Numbered from the stretch's first letter, positions 44,486-52,553 are shown. The stretch: DNA of 61,056 nucleotides from Candidatus Woesearchaeota archaeon (GCA_016930415.1 JAFGGS010000001.1:1-61056); one strand, 5' to 3'. Numbers and translations: made by a program. The notes: generated by a model from the sequence alone, not told the origin.

Positions 44486-45583
44486 TCACCATTTGCCCAT
44501 ATACTTTATAATGAGCCTGCCTCGTTTGCTTACTTTCTCGACGGGTTCCAAAGGGGAATAGCCTTCGATTATTTTCTTCAAATTTGCTATGGAATACGGC
44601 GTCTCTATCCAAATATGATTCTCTCCAATTTCTAGTACATCACTATCTACGCCAATTTCACATTTGGCCACCTTGTATTTAGGAACCAGTCTGCCAGAGG
44701 TCATATCTGCTAAACGTGATTTAATCTCAAGGCCTTTGGAAACCGTTGTTCTTAAATGATCCATGCCGTTTATTGGGTCGCAATGGAAAAGCAGGTATAC
44801 TTCTCCGCCCGCCCTATAGACTTTCCGGTATAATTCAAGGAGTGTTTCTGGGTCATCATTGATGCCTCTTAATAATGTGGTCTGCGTGTACACGGTCACA
44901 AGATGCCTATGCATCTCTTCGAGTTTCTCTTGTGTTTCAGCATCAATCTCGTCAGGGTGGTTCATATGGGCCCCGATTTCAATTCTTTTTCCATGATTCT
45001 GCGCAGATTTTATCATCCTGAAAAATCTATCATTAAACTTGGAAGGGTCAAATAAGAGAGTCCTTGTTCCTATTCGGATTGAATCTATATGATTAACTGT
45101 GGAAAGTCCACTCACAATTCTTTCCAGCTTGGCCTGGTTCAAAAGAGGGTCTCCCCCGGTAATGAGAACATATCTTATGTCTGGATTGCTGTCAATGTAA
45201 TCTACAGCATCTTCAATCTCCTTATCAGACATAGATGCGCCAAAGCCAGCCTGTGTCAAAAAGCAATATCTACAGAAAGTTTCGCAATTCATAACTGGCG
45301 TTATTGTTACTCTGTCCAGATATCCTCTATCGATGCCCTTGACTGGATGGGTTCTTGATTTGTATATCTTGTGGAATAGACCCATACTGGACGCTTCTTG
45401 AAGTGATGGTAGGAATTGGGCCGCTATACTTTCGTGTTTCTTCGATAATTCAATTACGCGTTCATTTAGCTTCACAGAAGATATTTTCAAAATGTAATCA
45501 AGCGTATCTCGCTCTTCTTTGGAATAGTTCCCATCAAACACATCCATCAGTTCCTTTGCAGTTCTTATTATTCTTACTTTCAT
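44486..45583 (-). CDS. lysine-2,3-aminomutase-family radical SAM enzyme
   Basis: 365 residues. KamA-family features: ITPVMNCETFCRYCFLTQAGFG (Cys100, 104, 107), YVLITGGDPLLNQAKLERIV, SIRIGTRTLLFDP, HMNHPDEID, TQTTLLRGINDDPETLLELYRK, LLFHCDPINGMDHLRTTV. The Gly-rich PGGGGK segment carrying the PLP lysine of classic lysine aminomutase is not visible near the C-terminus, so substrate and even PLP use are open. Best guess: makes a beta-amino acid. ATGA overlap with the preceding deacetylase gene shows coupling. Confidence 0.85.
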   Translation of the reverse strand: MKVRIIRTAKELMDVFDGNYSKEERDTLDYILKISSVKLNERVIELSKKHESIAAQFLPSLQEASSMGLFHKIYKSRTHPVKGIDRGYLDRVTITPVMNCETFCRYCFLTQAGFGASMSDKEIEDAVDYIDSNPDIRYVLITGGDPLLNQAKLERIVSGLSTVNHIDSIRIGTRTLLFDPSKFNDRFFRMIKSAQNHGKRIEIGAHMNHPDEIDAETQEKLEEMHRHLVTVYTQTTLLRGINDDPETLLELYRKVYRAGGEVYLLFHCDPINGMDHLRTTVSKGLEIKSRLADMTSGRLVPKYKVAKCEIGVDSDVLEIGENHIWIETPYSIANLKKIIEGYSPLEPVEKVSKRGRLIIKYMGKW

Positions 45584-46218
45584 TTTAAAACGCCTTCTTT
45601 CAGCTTATATATCATAAATGCTTCCACATAATCTCCTTGGCCTGAAGTGATGCCCCTGTACTGATTTAGCCCTTCAAACATTCGTATGAAGTTCTTCTGA
45701 TGTAGCTGGGAAGAATACATTCTCATTGCAGTCCTCTTTTTTTCCATGAACTGGCTTATGTCGATGCCTAATTGGGGATCTGCAATGGGCGTCCAGACCT
45801 CATATCCTAAGAGGATATCAATGCTGACTGGCTTTTGGCTCGGGGTCAATTGGAAATCTGACTCGCACAGATATGAACACTCGCGGGCTAAGTCGTAAGC
45901 AAATTTATGGTCTTTGTCAATCTCGCATCCATGGGGAAATAACAATACGTTTGGCGATGAGGCACGCATCACCTTTAGCATATCTCTAGTTAATTCGCTG
46001 GAGTTTTGCAGACTTCTTCCGGGGCCTTGATTTAGAAAAAAAGTGCGGGCAAATCCCATGAATTTTTGAACCGCATCAGTTTCGCTTCTCCTGATGCGTG
46101 AGGGAGTCGTCAGATACGCGACATCAACATTCTTTCCTTCTGACATTAACTTTGCAAGATATCCTCCACAACCAATTATTTCATCGTCCGCGTGAGGTGC
46201 AATCACTAGTATTTTCAT
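45580..46218 (-). CDS. PIG-L family (GlcNAc-type) deacetylase
   Basis: 212 residues. Zinc motif KILVIAPHADDEIIGCGG (family A-H-P-D-D-E; here P-H-A-D-D-E) and the second ligand region LLFPHGCEIDKDHKFAYD. Removes N-acetyl groups from N-acetylglucosaminyl compounds such as GlcNAc-inositol or antibiotic intermediates. ATGA overlaps at both ends with glycosyltransferase and aminomutase genes. Confidence 0.92.
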   Translation of the reverse strand: MKILVIAPHADDEIIGCGGYLAKLMSEGKNVDVAYLTTPSRIRRSETDAVQKFMGFARTFFLNQGPGRSLQNSSELTRDMLKVMRASSPNVLLFPHGCEIDKDHKFAYDLARECSYLCESDFQLTPSQKPVSIDILLGYEVWTPIADPQLGIDISQFMEKKRTAMRMYSSQLHQKNFIRMFEGLNQYRGITSGQGDYVEAFMIYKLKEGVLK

Positions 46219-47063
46219 TTTCGATTTTTCTCCAATACGTTAAATAAAGCTTGTGAGTAATAACCTGCTGAAAAGGCACCCATCCATACGCACATAAATG
46301 CGGCAGGCAGAATTCCTTTTTTTCTCTTAACATCTGCAAAAAGTAAGGGTAATGCGGCAGCTCTTACGCAGTCATATGCTACGCTGCCAATCAATCTTTT
46401 GTGACCGCCATACATAAAGCAAGACTGCGTTACGCCCTTAGCAATTCCCTCATAATATCCCGCTCCATAATGGAATGAGCTTCTTAAATCTGACCTCATT
46501 GTGAGTTCATCGTGCTCAATTGATGCATCTTTTTCATATTTGATTCTCAGATTGGCCCTCTGCACTCTTTGATCGAACTCATGATCCTCTGTCCAAAATA
46601 GGTCTTCATCAAAATAATAGCCCCCGATCTTGTTTTTGATGTCACGACTGAAGGCGAGAGGTGGGGCATAAGCGTTTACTTTGTCGCTTACATGATATTC
46701 TCGGGATAACGCAACGATTCTCCCCACAAAAGATTTGTGGGTGAAAACAACCCTTCCTTTTGACAAAGATGCCTCTCTCAACCCATCAAAAAGAGTTCGG
46801 ATTGTTCCCGGATTAAAGACACAATCCGAGTCCATTAAAAGAACCTTTTCATTGGAACACGCGTCAATCCCAGCATTATGCGCTTTTCCAAGGTTATTTT
46901 CACTGATTTCTATGGTTCTGGAGTCAAGTTTATCTACAATGCCTCTAACTTGATCAGATGGAGTGTTTAAAACAATCATTTTCTCCACATTCTCATCTAT
47001 GCTTTCGATACATCTTTTTATCCTAATATCATCTTTTACTCTCACTATTACAGATAAATCCAT
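46215..47063 (-). CDS. GT2 family glycosyltransferase
   Basis: 282 residues. GT-A fold: SVIVRVKDDIRIKRCIESI, NNLGKAHNAGIDAC, DxD as LLMDSDCVFNP, and the catalytic-base region FWTEDHEFDQRV, then HDELTMRSD. A hydrophobic C-terminal segment (AALPLLFADV...ILPAAFMCVWMGAFSAGYY) may bind the membrane. Would supply the glycosyl unit that the neighbouring PIG-L deacetylase unmasks. Confidence 0.88.
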   Translation of the reverse strand: MDLSVIVRVKDDIRIKRCIESIDENVEKMIVLNTPSDQVRGIVDKLDSRTIEISENNLGKAHNAGIDACSNEKVLLMDSDCVFNPGTIRTLFDGLREASLSKGRVVFTHKSFVGRIVALSREYHVSDKVNAYAPPLAFSRDIKNKIGGYYFDEDLFWTEDHEFDQRVQRANLRIKYEKDASIEHDELTMRSDLRSSFHYGAGYYEGIAKGVTQSCFMYGGHKRLIGSVAYDCVRAAALPLLFADVKRKKGILPAAFMCVWMGAFSAGYYSQALFNVLEKNRK

Positions 47064-47067
47064 TCGC

Positions 47068-47832
47068 CTACCTTTTTTTTATTTCAATGAAATCAAGCTT
47101 CACATCAAAATATCTTTCTCTGCCTTGACCAGTTGGTTTAATGACGCCATGATAATAATCAAGCAAACCCGCCCTGATTGATTCAAGATCTTCAGTTTCA
47201 CAACCCAAAAAGAACTCACATAGAGTCAGGAAATGCGTTTCGTTTTGGAATCTTGTTCGAAATGTCAATTGTTCTTTTAAACAATCGACTCCCGTGCCGA
47301 GTAATCTGTCTTCGAGGTTTATGGTTGAAGAAAATGGATGTCTTCCACCATGTAAGATTGGGTAAAAATGATTCATCATGTCCGCATATTCGCCATGGTG
47401 AGAATTAAAGACAATAAAGGCACTCCCTTCTGGCTTAAGTAAATATTGTATTCGTTTGCATTCTTCCAAACAGTGATTTTCTTTGAAATAGTACAATACG
47501 TGACTGGCTAATATGACATCGAACATTTCATTATGCGAGAAGTTTTCCCAGATTGACCTATGAGCTTCTATTCCTACTGCGCTCAATGCATATACGTGGC
47601 TATTTCTTCGGTCTATCGCAACCACTTTATCAAAATATGGCATCAGCAGTTGGGTTATGGTTCCATCTCCCGCACCAATATCCAACAATGAGCCGAGTTT
47701 ATCTTGCTTATTTCCAATATGTTCCTTTAGCCTATTGAATAACACTTCTGATTCATCTGAGCTTCTTCGAAAGATATCAAATAGGATGCCATATTTGGTC
47801 GGGTTTCTCTTAAGAAGTGTTTTGGCCACCAT
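47068..47832 (-). CDS. class I SAM-dependent methyltransferase
   Basis: 254 residues, first gene of the island operon. SAM motif LLDIGAGDGTITQLL, acidic motif VVAIDRRN, ASHVLYYF, LLKPEGSAFIVFNSHHGEY. Small-molecule methyltransferase fold; target unknown. ATG at 47832 matches a TTTATAAAG promoter ~28 nt upstream. Confidence 0.85.
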   Translation of the reverse strand: MVAKTLLKRNPTKYGILFDIFRRSSDESEVLFNRLKEHIGNKQDKLGSLLDIGAGDGTITQLLMPYFDKVVAIDRRNSHVYALSAVGIEAHRSIWENFSHNEMFDVILASHVLYYFKENHCLEECKRIQYLLKPEGSAFIVFNSHHGEYADMMNHFYPILHGGRHPFSSTINLEDRLLGTGVDCLKEQLTFRTRFQNETHFLTLCEFFLGCETEDLESIRAGLLDYYHGVIKPTGQGRERYFDVKLDFIEIKKR

Positions 47833-47855
47833 GTGTTTAGTGAAAACATCATCTC

Positions 47856-47864
47856 CTTTATAAA
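47856..47864 (-). promoter_or_regulatory. promoter of the island operon
   Basis: TTTATAAAG on the minus strand, ~28 nt before the methyltransferase ATG. The only good promoter seen upstream of the seven tightly linked genes. Confidence 0.6.
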
Positions 47865-48006
47865 TATTACTACTGAATAATGAATATTTTACGGTTTGTG
47901 CGCTTTTTTTATTATATTGTCAATACTTTTTAGAAAGTGGCGACTTTGATAATTGGTGATTGAGCGTATCCTTAGTTGAGATTGAATCTATTTTGCACTA
48001 TGCCTT

Positions 48007-48191
48007 GCTCAAAACGCTTGCATTTTGGCACAGCAAAAGTCTTGCTTTTGCGTGCTAGGAACAGCGGTTCCTTCGTACAAGCCAAGGGACTTTAACTGTC
48101 CCTTGCATGTGACTGGACGGCATCCTGGACTCTGCTGTGAACAGAAAATCGCTATTTTCTGAACCATAGACCCATTGGTCCCTACCAATGG
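48007..48191. repeat. array of consecutive small hairpins plus tRNA-Ala 3'-end copy
   Basis: Between the island operon promoter and tRNA-Ala. Perfect stems in a row: CAAAA/TTTTG (48010-48027), GCAC-GCAAAAG/CTTTTGC-GTGC (48028-48055, one bulge), AGGAAC/GTTCCT (48057-48072), AAGGGAC/GTCCCTT (48084-48104), CAGAAAAT/ATTTTCTG (48142-48161), CCATTGGT/ACCAATGG (48172-48191). Loops are mostly 4-8 nt. A 10-bp copy of the tRNA end, TGGACTCTGC, lies at 48126-48135, 63 nt from the real one. No protein-coding frame. About 356 nt separate the nearest genes. Confidence 0.8.
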
Positions 48192-48295
48192 ACTCTGCGG
48201 GATTTGAACCCGCGGCCTCCTCGTCTTCCGATGCGGAAGCGTTTTGCTTCTGCTGCTTGCGAACGAGGCGCGCTACCGAACTGTGCCAAGAGCCC
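48189..48295 (-). tRNA. tRNA-Ala(CGC) with 33-nt intron
   Basis: Acceptor GGGCTCT/AGAGTCC has the G3-U70 pair that marks alanine tRNAs; D-arm GCAC...GCGC; anticodon stem CCTCG/CGAGG with spliced loop TTCGCAA (anticodon CGC); variable AGGCC; T-arm GCGGG-TTCAAAT-CCCGC; A73. Intron at 48225-48257 (minus), position 37/38: central helix TTCG/CGGA with 3-nt bulges CAA and AGA. The gene has no own promoter in view; its 5' 23 nt overlap the end of the zinc-ribbon gene, so it is likely cut from a shared transcript. Confidence 0.93.
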
Positions 48296-48674
48296 TTATT
48301 CTGTTTTTTTTCTTTCTCTTCGCCGTCTTTGCTTCCTGGATGAGGTTCTTGGTCCCGTCCTCAAGCTTCAGTTCTTCTGCAGGCGCGTCTTTCCTTGCCT
48401 GCATGTCGGCGATGATTTTCTTGAAGGCGTTTATCTGGTTCTCAGACAACTTGCCGTACCTGATGCAGTTTATCTTGATGCTCCGAAGGAAGCTGCTCTC
48501 CTTGTACATCTCTTCAGGGATGTCTAGCAGCTTCTTCATCTCTGGGTCTGCTATCTCGCCTTCCATGCTCTTCTTCTCGCACTCGTAGCAGACTGGGTAA
48601 AAATTCCTGCTCCGGGTGCTAGTTGTCACGTAGTTGACCTTGCACCTTGAGCATTTCTGCTTTATCTGCACCAT
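48273..48674 (-). CDS. zinc-ribbon protein overlapping tRNA-Ala
   Basis: 133 residues. N-terminal CxxC pairs (KCSRCKVNY, PVCYECEKK) form a zinc ribbon; then a helical region (DPEMKKLLDIPEEM, YGKLSENQINAFKKIIADM) and a basic tail (KRKKKNRIRALGTVR). The last eight codons and the TAG stop lie within the 5' part of tRNA-Ala. May bind nucleic acid. Family not recognised. Confidence 0.75.
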   Translation of the reverse strand: MVQIKQKCSRCKVNYVTTSTRSRNFYPVCYECEKKSMEGEIADPEMKKLLDIPEEMYKESSFLRSIKINCIRYGKLSENQINAFKKIIADMQARKDAPAEELKLEDGTKNLIQEAKTAKRKKKNRIRALGTVR

Positions 48675-48739
48675 TGCTTGAGAAGGTTATGTGGGTGTTT
48701 TTAAATGTTTTGAGAGCGAGGCGTTGGTGCTGGTCTGCT

Positions 48740-49294
48740 TCAGGGTGAGTTCTTGCTTTCGTCTCTCTTCGTGCAGAAGAAGATCAGGTCCTTGTCTTCC
48801 TCTACGATCTCGTCAACCTTGAAGAGGTCTCTTATAAGCTTCTCAAGCGCAGGCGCTTTCGGGCTTCTCTTGAGGTAGCTTAGGGCGAACCTGTCCTTGC
48901 ACACCCGCTCTATCTCGCGAAGGCCCTTCTCTGGGTCTGTGAAGTTCTGGATCGCGGTGATGCTGATCACTATGTCAAATTCAGAGTCCTCGAAGGGCAA
49001 GTCTTCTGCGACTGCAGGCAGTACTTGGTGGATTCCTTCATACTTCTCAAGCAATTCCTCTGAGGGGTCGACTCCTACACATTCGCACCCGAACATGTCA
49101 AGGTAGGACGCGTCTCCGCACCCGACGTCTAGCAAGGACTCGTTCCTTCCAGGCTTTAGCCTGCCAAGGATTATCCTCGCCTTCTTCTGCTGCTCCTCGC
49201 CGTGAAGCTCGGAGTAGCCGTCTGCGATGCTGTCGTAGTAGGTCATGAGCGTGAATGGGTATGTCCTCATGGTTTTTATCTTTTGCCATCCCAA
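48740..49294 (-). CDS. class I SAM-dependent methyltransferase
   Basis: 184 residues. YYDSIADGYSELHGEEQQKKARIIL, SAM motif SLLDVGCGDASYLDMFG, VGVDPSEELLEKY, AEDLPFEDSEFDIVISI. Ubiquinone-methyltransferase-like fold, substrate unknown. Start could also be the internal Met in TLMTYYDS. 12 nt after the membrane-protein gene, same strand. Confidence 0.85.
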   Translation of the reverse strand: MGWQKIKTMRTYPFTLMTYYDSIADGYSELHGEEQQKKARIILGRLKPGRNESLLDVGCGDASYLDMFGCECVGVDPSEELLEKYEGIHQVLPAVAEDLPFEDSEFDIVISITAIQNFTDPEKGLREIERVCKDRFALSYLKRSPKAPALEKLIRDLFKVDEIVEEDKDLIFFCTKRDESKNSP

Positions 49295-49306
49295 GCTCTT
49301 CTTCTT

Positions 49307-50761
49307 TTAGAAGAAGAACGTGAAGGCCATGAACGATAGCAAGAGAAGCACGAGGAAGACTGCGCTGAACACCAGGTTGAAGTATAGTATCTTCTTCTGG
49401 TGGAACGAGCCCCACATGATCAGGATGGTGAACACCAGCGTGGGTATGAAGAAGAATATGAAAATGTTGGAGGCGACTATAGGGAATACTACGCTTTGGA
49501 GCTCTAGCATTATCGCGACTGGGATTAGCAGCAGGGTGATGACCAGCAATATTACGGGGATCGATAGTGCAACCCGCTTCCCGGTCGTCAGGTTAACCCA
49601 TTGGTCTATGGAAGTGCTCCTCCTATCAGTGTACGTGTCGTAGACGTCCTTGAAATAAGCCCTTGTCCAGAAGCCTATCAAGGTGAGCATGTTGCTGAGG
49701 CCGAAGATGAGGAACCAGAACAGTTGGGGGTTGTCTTTGCGATACACTATCGCCGCCGCTATCATGCTTGACAGGCAGGATATGATCATGTAGACTAAGA
49801 GCCCCCAGAGGATCGGGTGCTTGACCACGCTTCTTAGGAATGCGGACGTGTGCTCTGGCATCTGGATGAACCACAAGTCAAGGTCAGGCGCGGGTCTGCC
49901 CTGCAAGAAGTATATCCTGGTGTAGTCAAGCTCAGTCTTGCTCATGTTGCCGAAGAAGAAGTCCTTTGACGCGGGGGTGTACTTTGGATTGTAAAGCTTG
50001 GATATCTTTGTGTGCCCTGACAAGGTCCCGTACTGGGCAGTGACTTCTCCCACGACGTAGATGACTGCGGGGTGATCATGGCCTGAATTCCTGGAGATCC
50101 TGACAGGATAATAAAGCTTGTCCGTCGCAAAGCTTATGAACATACCCCTAGTCAAGAAGGAGTCTGTCGCCGGGAGCCAACTCACTATGAACGTGAAGTT
50201 CTGGGCTACGTAATCGTCAAGGTCGCTCCAGTTGAGGAAGACAGACCTGCCTTCAAGGTATCCTATCAGCCTGCTTGCGGGCACGACCTCTCCTTTTGTG
50301 CTCACAGCCTCGACTGCTTCGCTGACTTGCTTTGAGGCGTTGTCCTTACTCACGAGGCTTCTGAGAGAATACTCTTCTGTGACTGCTGACAAGTACGGGA
50401 GGGGATATATCTGGGCTGCAAGGATCCTCTCATAGACGTTCGCCAGGCTCTTCTCAGACGCGGGCTTTAGCTCTTCTCCCTCAAGACTTGGAAAACCCCT
50501 CCAGGGAGAGGCTCGCACGTCGCCAGAAGGAATTGGTATGAGCCAGAAGCCGTTATCGATCGGCCCCGTCGTGATCGCCAGCGCTATGTTCTCGACTCCT
50601 CCAAGGAAGTTTATGGCCGCAAACTCGGCGTCTACCTCTGCAGGAATCCAGGAGTTGTTCTGCTTAGTCATCACGACTCCTGCTGCTGAGGCAAAAGGCA
50701 CTCCGACGGCTATCATGAGAGCAAGCAGCAGGATTTGCCTTTCTGGTCTTTTCTCACCCAT
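49307..50761 (-). CDS. membrane protein with large extracytoplasmic domain
   Basis: 484 residues. Signal peptide (~8-27), then a ~280-residue exported domain beginning QNNSWIPAEVDAEFAAINFLGGVENIALA (a DUF2330-like flavour), with LTRGMFISFATDKLYYPVRISRNSG, followed by about five membrane helices from ~residue 305 to the end. Function unknown. Start at 50761 because the signal peptide begins there and CTTTAAAAAAC lies ~30 nt upstream; the much longer open frame before it is noise. Divergent from the JAMM gene. Confidence 0.8.
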   Translation of the reverse strand: MGEKRPERQILLLALMIAVGVPFASAAGVVMTKQNNSWIPAEVDAEFAAINFLGGVENIALAITTGPIDNGFWLIPIPSGDVRASPWRGFPSLEGEELKPASEKSLANVYERILAAQIYPLPYLSAVTEEYSLRSLVSKDNASKQVSEAVEAVSTKGEVVPASRLIGYLEGRSVFLNWSDLDDYVAQNFTFIVSWLPATDSFLTRGMFISFATDKLYYPVRISRNSGHDHPAVIYVVGEVTAQYGTLSGHTKISKLYNPKYTPASKDFFFGNMSKTELDYTRIYFLQGRPAPDLDLWFIQMPEHTSAFLRSVVKHPILWGLLVYMIISCLSSMIAAAIVYRKDNPQLFWFLIFGLSNMLTLIGFWTRAYFKDVYDTYTDRRSTSIDQWVNLTTGKRVALSIPVILLVITLLLIPVAIMLELQSVVFPIVASNIFIFFFIPTLVFTILIMWGSFHQKKILYFNLVFSAVFLVLLLLSFMAFTFFF

Positions 50762-50854
50762 TCCACTACCTTTGGGAAGGGTGTTTTTTAAAGCTTTTGA
50801 CGAGCCGTAAGCAAAACCGTTATAAAACGCTTTATTCCACACTGTTCCCTGACG

Positions 50855-51289
50855 ATGGCGTCTGTCTTCAAGAACTGGATCAAGAAGTTCCTCGGCCTTG
50901 ACAGGTTCGAGTTCGAAAGGGTAGTCGTGAAGCAGGAAGTGATCGATAACATATGCTCGTTTGCAAAGGAGAACCACCCGCGAGAGTTCATAATGTTCCT
51001 CGAGGGCAAGGCAAAGGACAAGGTCCTCAGGATAAGATCTCTCGCATTCCAGGAATACGCGGCAAACGAGGACAGCGCCTCTCCGAAGATATACTTTCCC
51101 TTGAACACTGACATTGCAGGGAGCATCCACAGCCACCCTGGTCCTAGCAACAGGCCTAGCAGGGCTGACAGGCATTTCTTCTCAAAGAACGGCATGTTCC
51201 ACATGATAATCAAGGAGCCTTACGAGCAAAGCGACATCCAAGCGTATGACAAGAACGGCCAGCCTATGAGCTATGAGATCGAGGATTAG
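50855..51289 (+). CDS. JAMM/MPN-domain metalloprotease-like protein
   Basis: 144 residues. JAMM motif complete: upstream Glu (NHPREFIMFLEGK), then SIHSHPGPSNRPSRADRHFF (H-S-H-P...S-x-x-D). Zinc-dependent isopeptidase fold, as in archaeal desampylases that remove ubiquitin-like SAMP proteins; substrate here inferred only. Leaderless: TTATAAAACG at 50819 is ~27 nt from the ATG. Overlaps the next gene's stop by 4 nt (convergent). Confidence 0.88.
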   Translation: MASVFKNWIKKFLGLDRFEFERVVVKQEVIDNICSFAKENHPREFIMFLEGKAKDKVLRIRSLAFQEYAANEDSASPKIYFPLNTDIAGSIHSHPGPSNRPSRADRHFFSKNGMFHMIIKEPYEQSDIQAYDKNGQPMSYEIED

Positions 51290-52404
51290 AGCGCATTAAG
51301 CCGGAGCTGCCTCTCGCCGTTCACCCTGATGAAGGGCGCAGCCCTTTGCATCACTGCACCGCAGCGCTTCAAGACTTTGGTGTCGAACCTCGCGCCTGAC
51401 TCTCTCTTCCTGATTATGTTCTCAGCAGTGACTGGCCCGATGCCAGGAACCATCAATAGCTCGTCGAAACCAGCTGATTCCAGTTCCAGGGGTTCTGCAA
51501 GTGTTTTCTCTGCAATCGCGACCTTCGGGTCCTTGTCAGGCAGCATGCCGTCAGGCATCACTTCCTTGAGCAATCTGAATTCGTACTTGTAGACCCTAAA
51601 GAGCCAGTCTGCCTTGTAGAGGCGATTTGCGCGCAGTTGAGTCTCTTTCCTTCGATCCTCGAATGGCGTGCCCTTGACAGGTGAGAACGCGCTGTAATAG
51701 CAACGCTTAAGATCCATCTTCTCATACTCCCAGCGCGCCATGCGAAGAACTTCTAGATCAGTTTCTCCATTCACGCCAACTATCATCTGGGTTGTTTGAC
51801 CGCTGCCTGGCCGAAGACGCTTGATCCAGGCTTGGCGGCGCAGGATGTCATTCTTGAAATCCTTTATTGAGCTGAGCTCGTTTAGTCTGGCGCTTCCAGG
51901 AGCCTCTACGTTCACGCTCAAGCGATTCGCAAGCTCGCTCGCTTGCTTCACCAGTTCATAATTAGTTCCGGGCAAGACCTTGAAGTGGATGTAGCCGCCG
52001 AAATGATACTTGTGGCGAACGAGCCTCACCGTCTTTAGCATGTCCGCGGTGGACTTGTCAGGGTCGCCAGAGACTCCGCTGCTAAGAAACAATCCGTTCA
52101 CGATGTTCTTCTGTACGAGCGTGTTGAAGAGGCTTGAGAGCTCGACCGGAGTGAACGAGACCTTCTGGTTGCCACTCTTGCGGTTTCCCGCCCTGTTCGC
52201 GCAGTAGTTGCAGTCAAACTTGCAAGCATTAGTCTGCAAGGTCTTTAGAAGAGAGCAGAACCTGCCGTTCTTCTCCTTGGCCCTGATGATACCTGGAATG
52301 TTATGAAGGCCAGTCGTGATCTCAGGCGGCTTGCAGACCTCACCCCCGCACACGTCGTACTTCCCGGAGTCGCCGAGTATCTTGGCCTTGGATATTACGT
52401 CCAT
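51286..52404 (-). CDS. putative DNA modification/repair radical SAM protein with helix-hairpin-helix
   Basis: 372 residues. Starts MDVISKAKILGDSGKYDVCGG, as in the radical SAM family usually linked to a UDG-like gene. Cluster motif NACKFDCNYCANR, SSGVSGDPDKSTADMLKTV, YIHFKVLPGTN, SVNVEAPGSARLNEL, and C-terminal HhH (LLMVPGIGPVTAENIIRKR). No UDG-like partner adjacent. Start at 52404, not further upstream, because of CTTTTTAAGGC ~25 nt before it. Confidence 0.88.
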   Translation of the reverse strand: MDVISKAKILGDSGKYDVCGGEVCKPPEITTGLHNIPGIIRAKEKNGRFCSLLKTLQTNACKFDCNYCANRAGNRKSGNQKVSFTPVELSSLFNTLVQKNIVNGLFLSSGVSGDPDKSTADMLKTVRLVRHKYHFGGYIHFKVLPGTNYELVKQASELANRLSVNVEAPGSARLNELSSIKDFKNDILRRQAWIKRLRPGSGQTTQMIVGVNGETDLEVLRMARWEYEKMDLKRCYYSAFSPVKGTPFEDRRKETQLRANRLYKADWLFRVYKYEFRLLKEVMPDGMLPDKDPKVAIAEKTLAEPLELESAGFDELLMVPGIGPVTAENIIRKRESGARFDTKVLKRCGAVMQRAAPFIRVNGERQLRLNAL

Positions 52405-52553
52405 GCATCCATACTGGATTTGAGCCTTAAAAAGCCCTGCGGAGAATTGTCTAGTGGGTCCAGTGGAGTATTGTATAGCTTCAATCCCGTCCAGGGACAA
52501 CAAAATTTAAAAACTCATCAATCAAAGAAGCCCTAAAAAGAGGTGCGTTCAAC

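Larger units (their letters stand above)
38995..48201. mobile_element. tRNA-Ala-associated genomic island, ~9.2 kb, A+T-rich
   Basis: Bounded by the tRNA-Ala(CGC) 3' end on the right and a 12-bp exact direct repeat of it on the left. Its eight genes are clearly more A+T-rich than those on either side and use different codons (many AAA, ATT and TTT). All are biosynthetic or transport functions. The geometry fits integration by a tyrosine recombinase at the tRNA 3' end, but no integrase remains inside. It may have been lost, or have acted in trans. Confidence 0.65.

Noticed and set aside
48007-48191. CRISPR-like array
   Set aside because: The stems differ in sequence and spacing, no constant repeat alternates with spacers, and no cas gene is near.
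50762-51175. N-terminal extension of the membrane protein at 49307
   Set aside because: The extension lacks a coherent domain, overlaps the divergent JAMM gene and its promoter, and the signal peptide begins at 50761.
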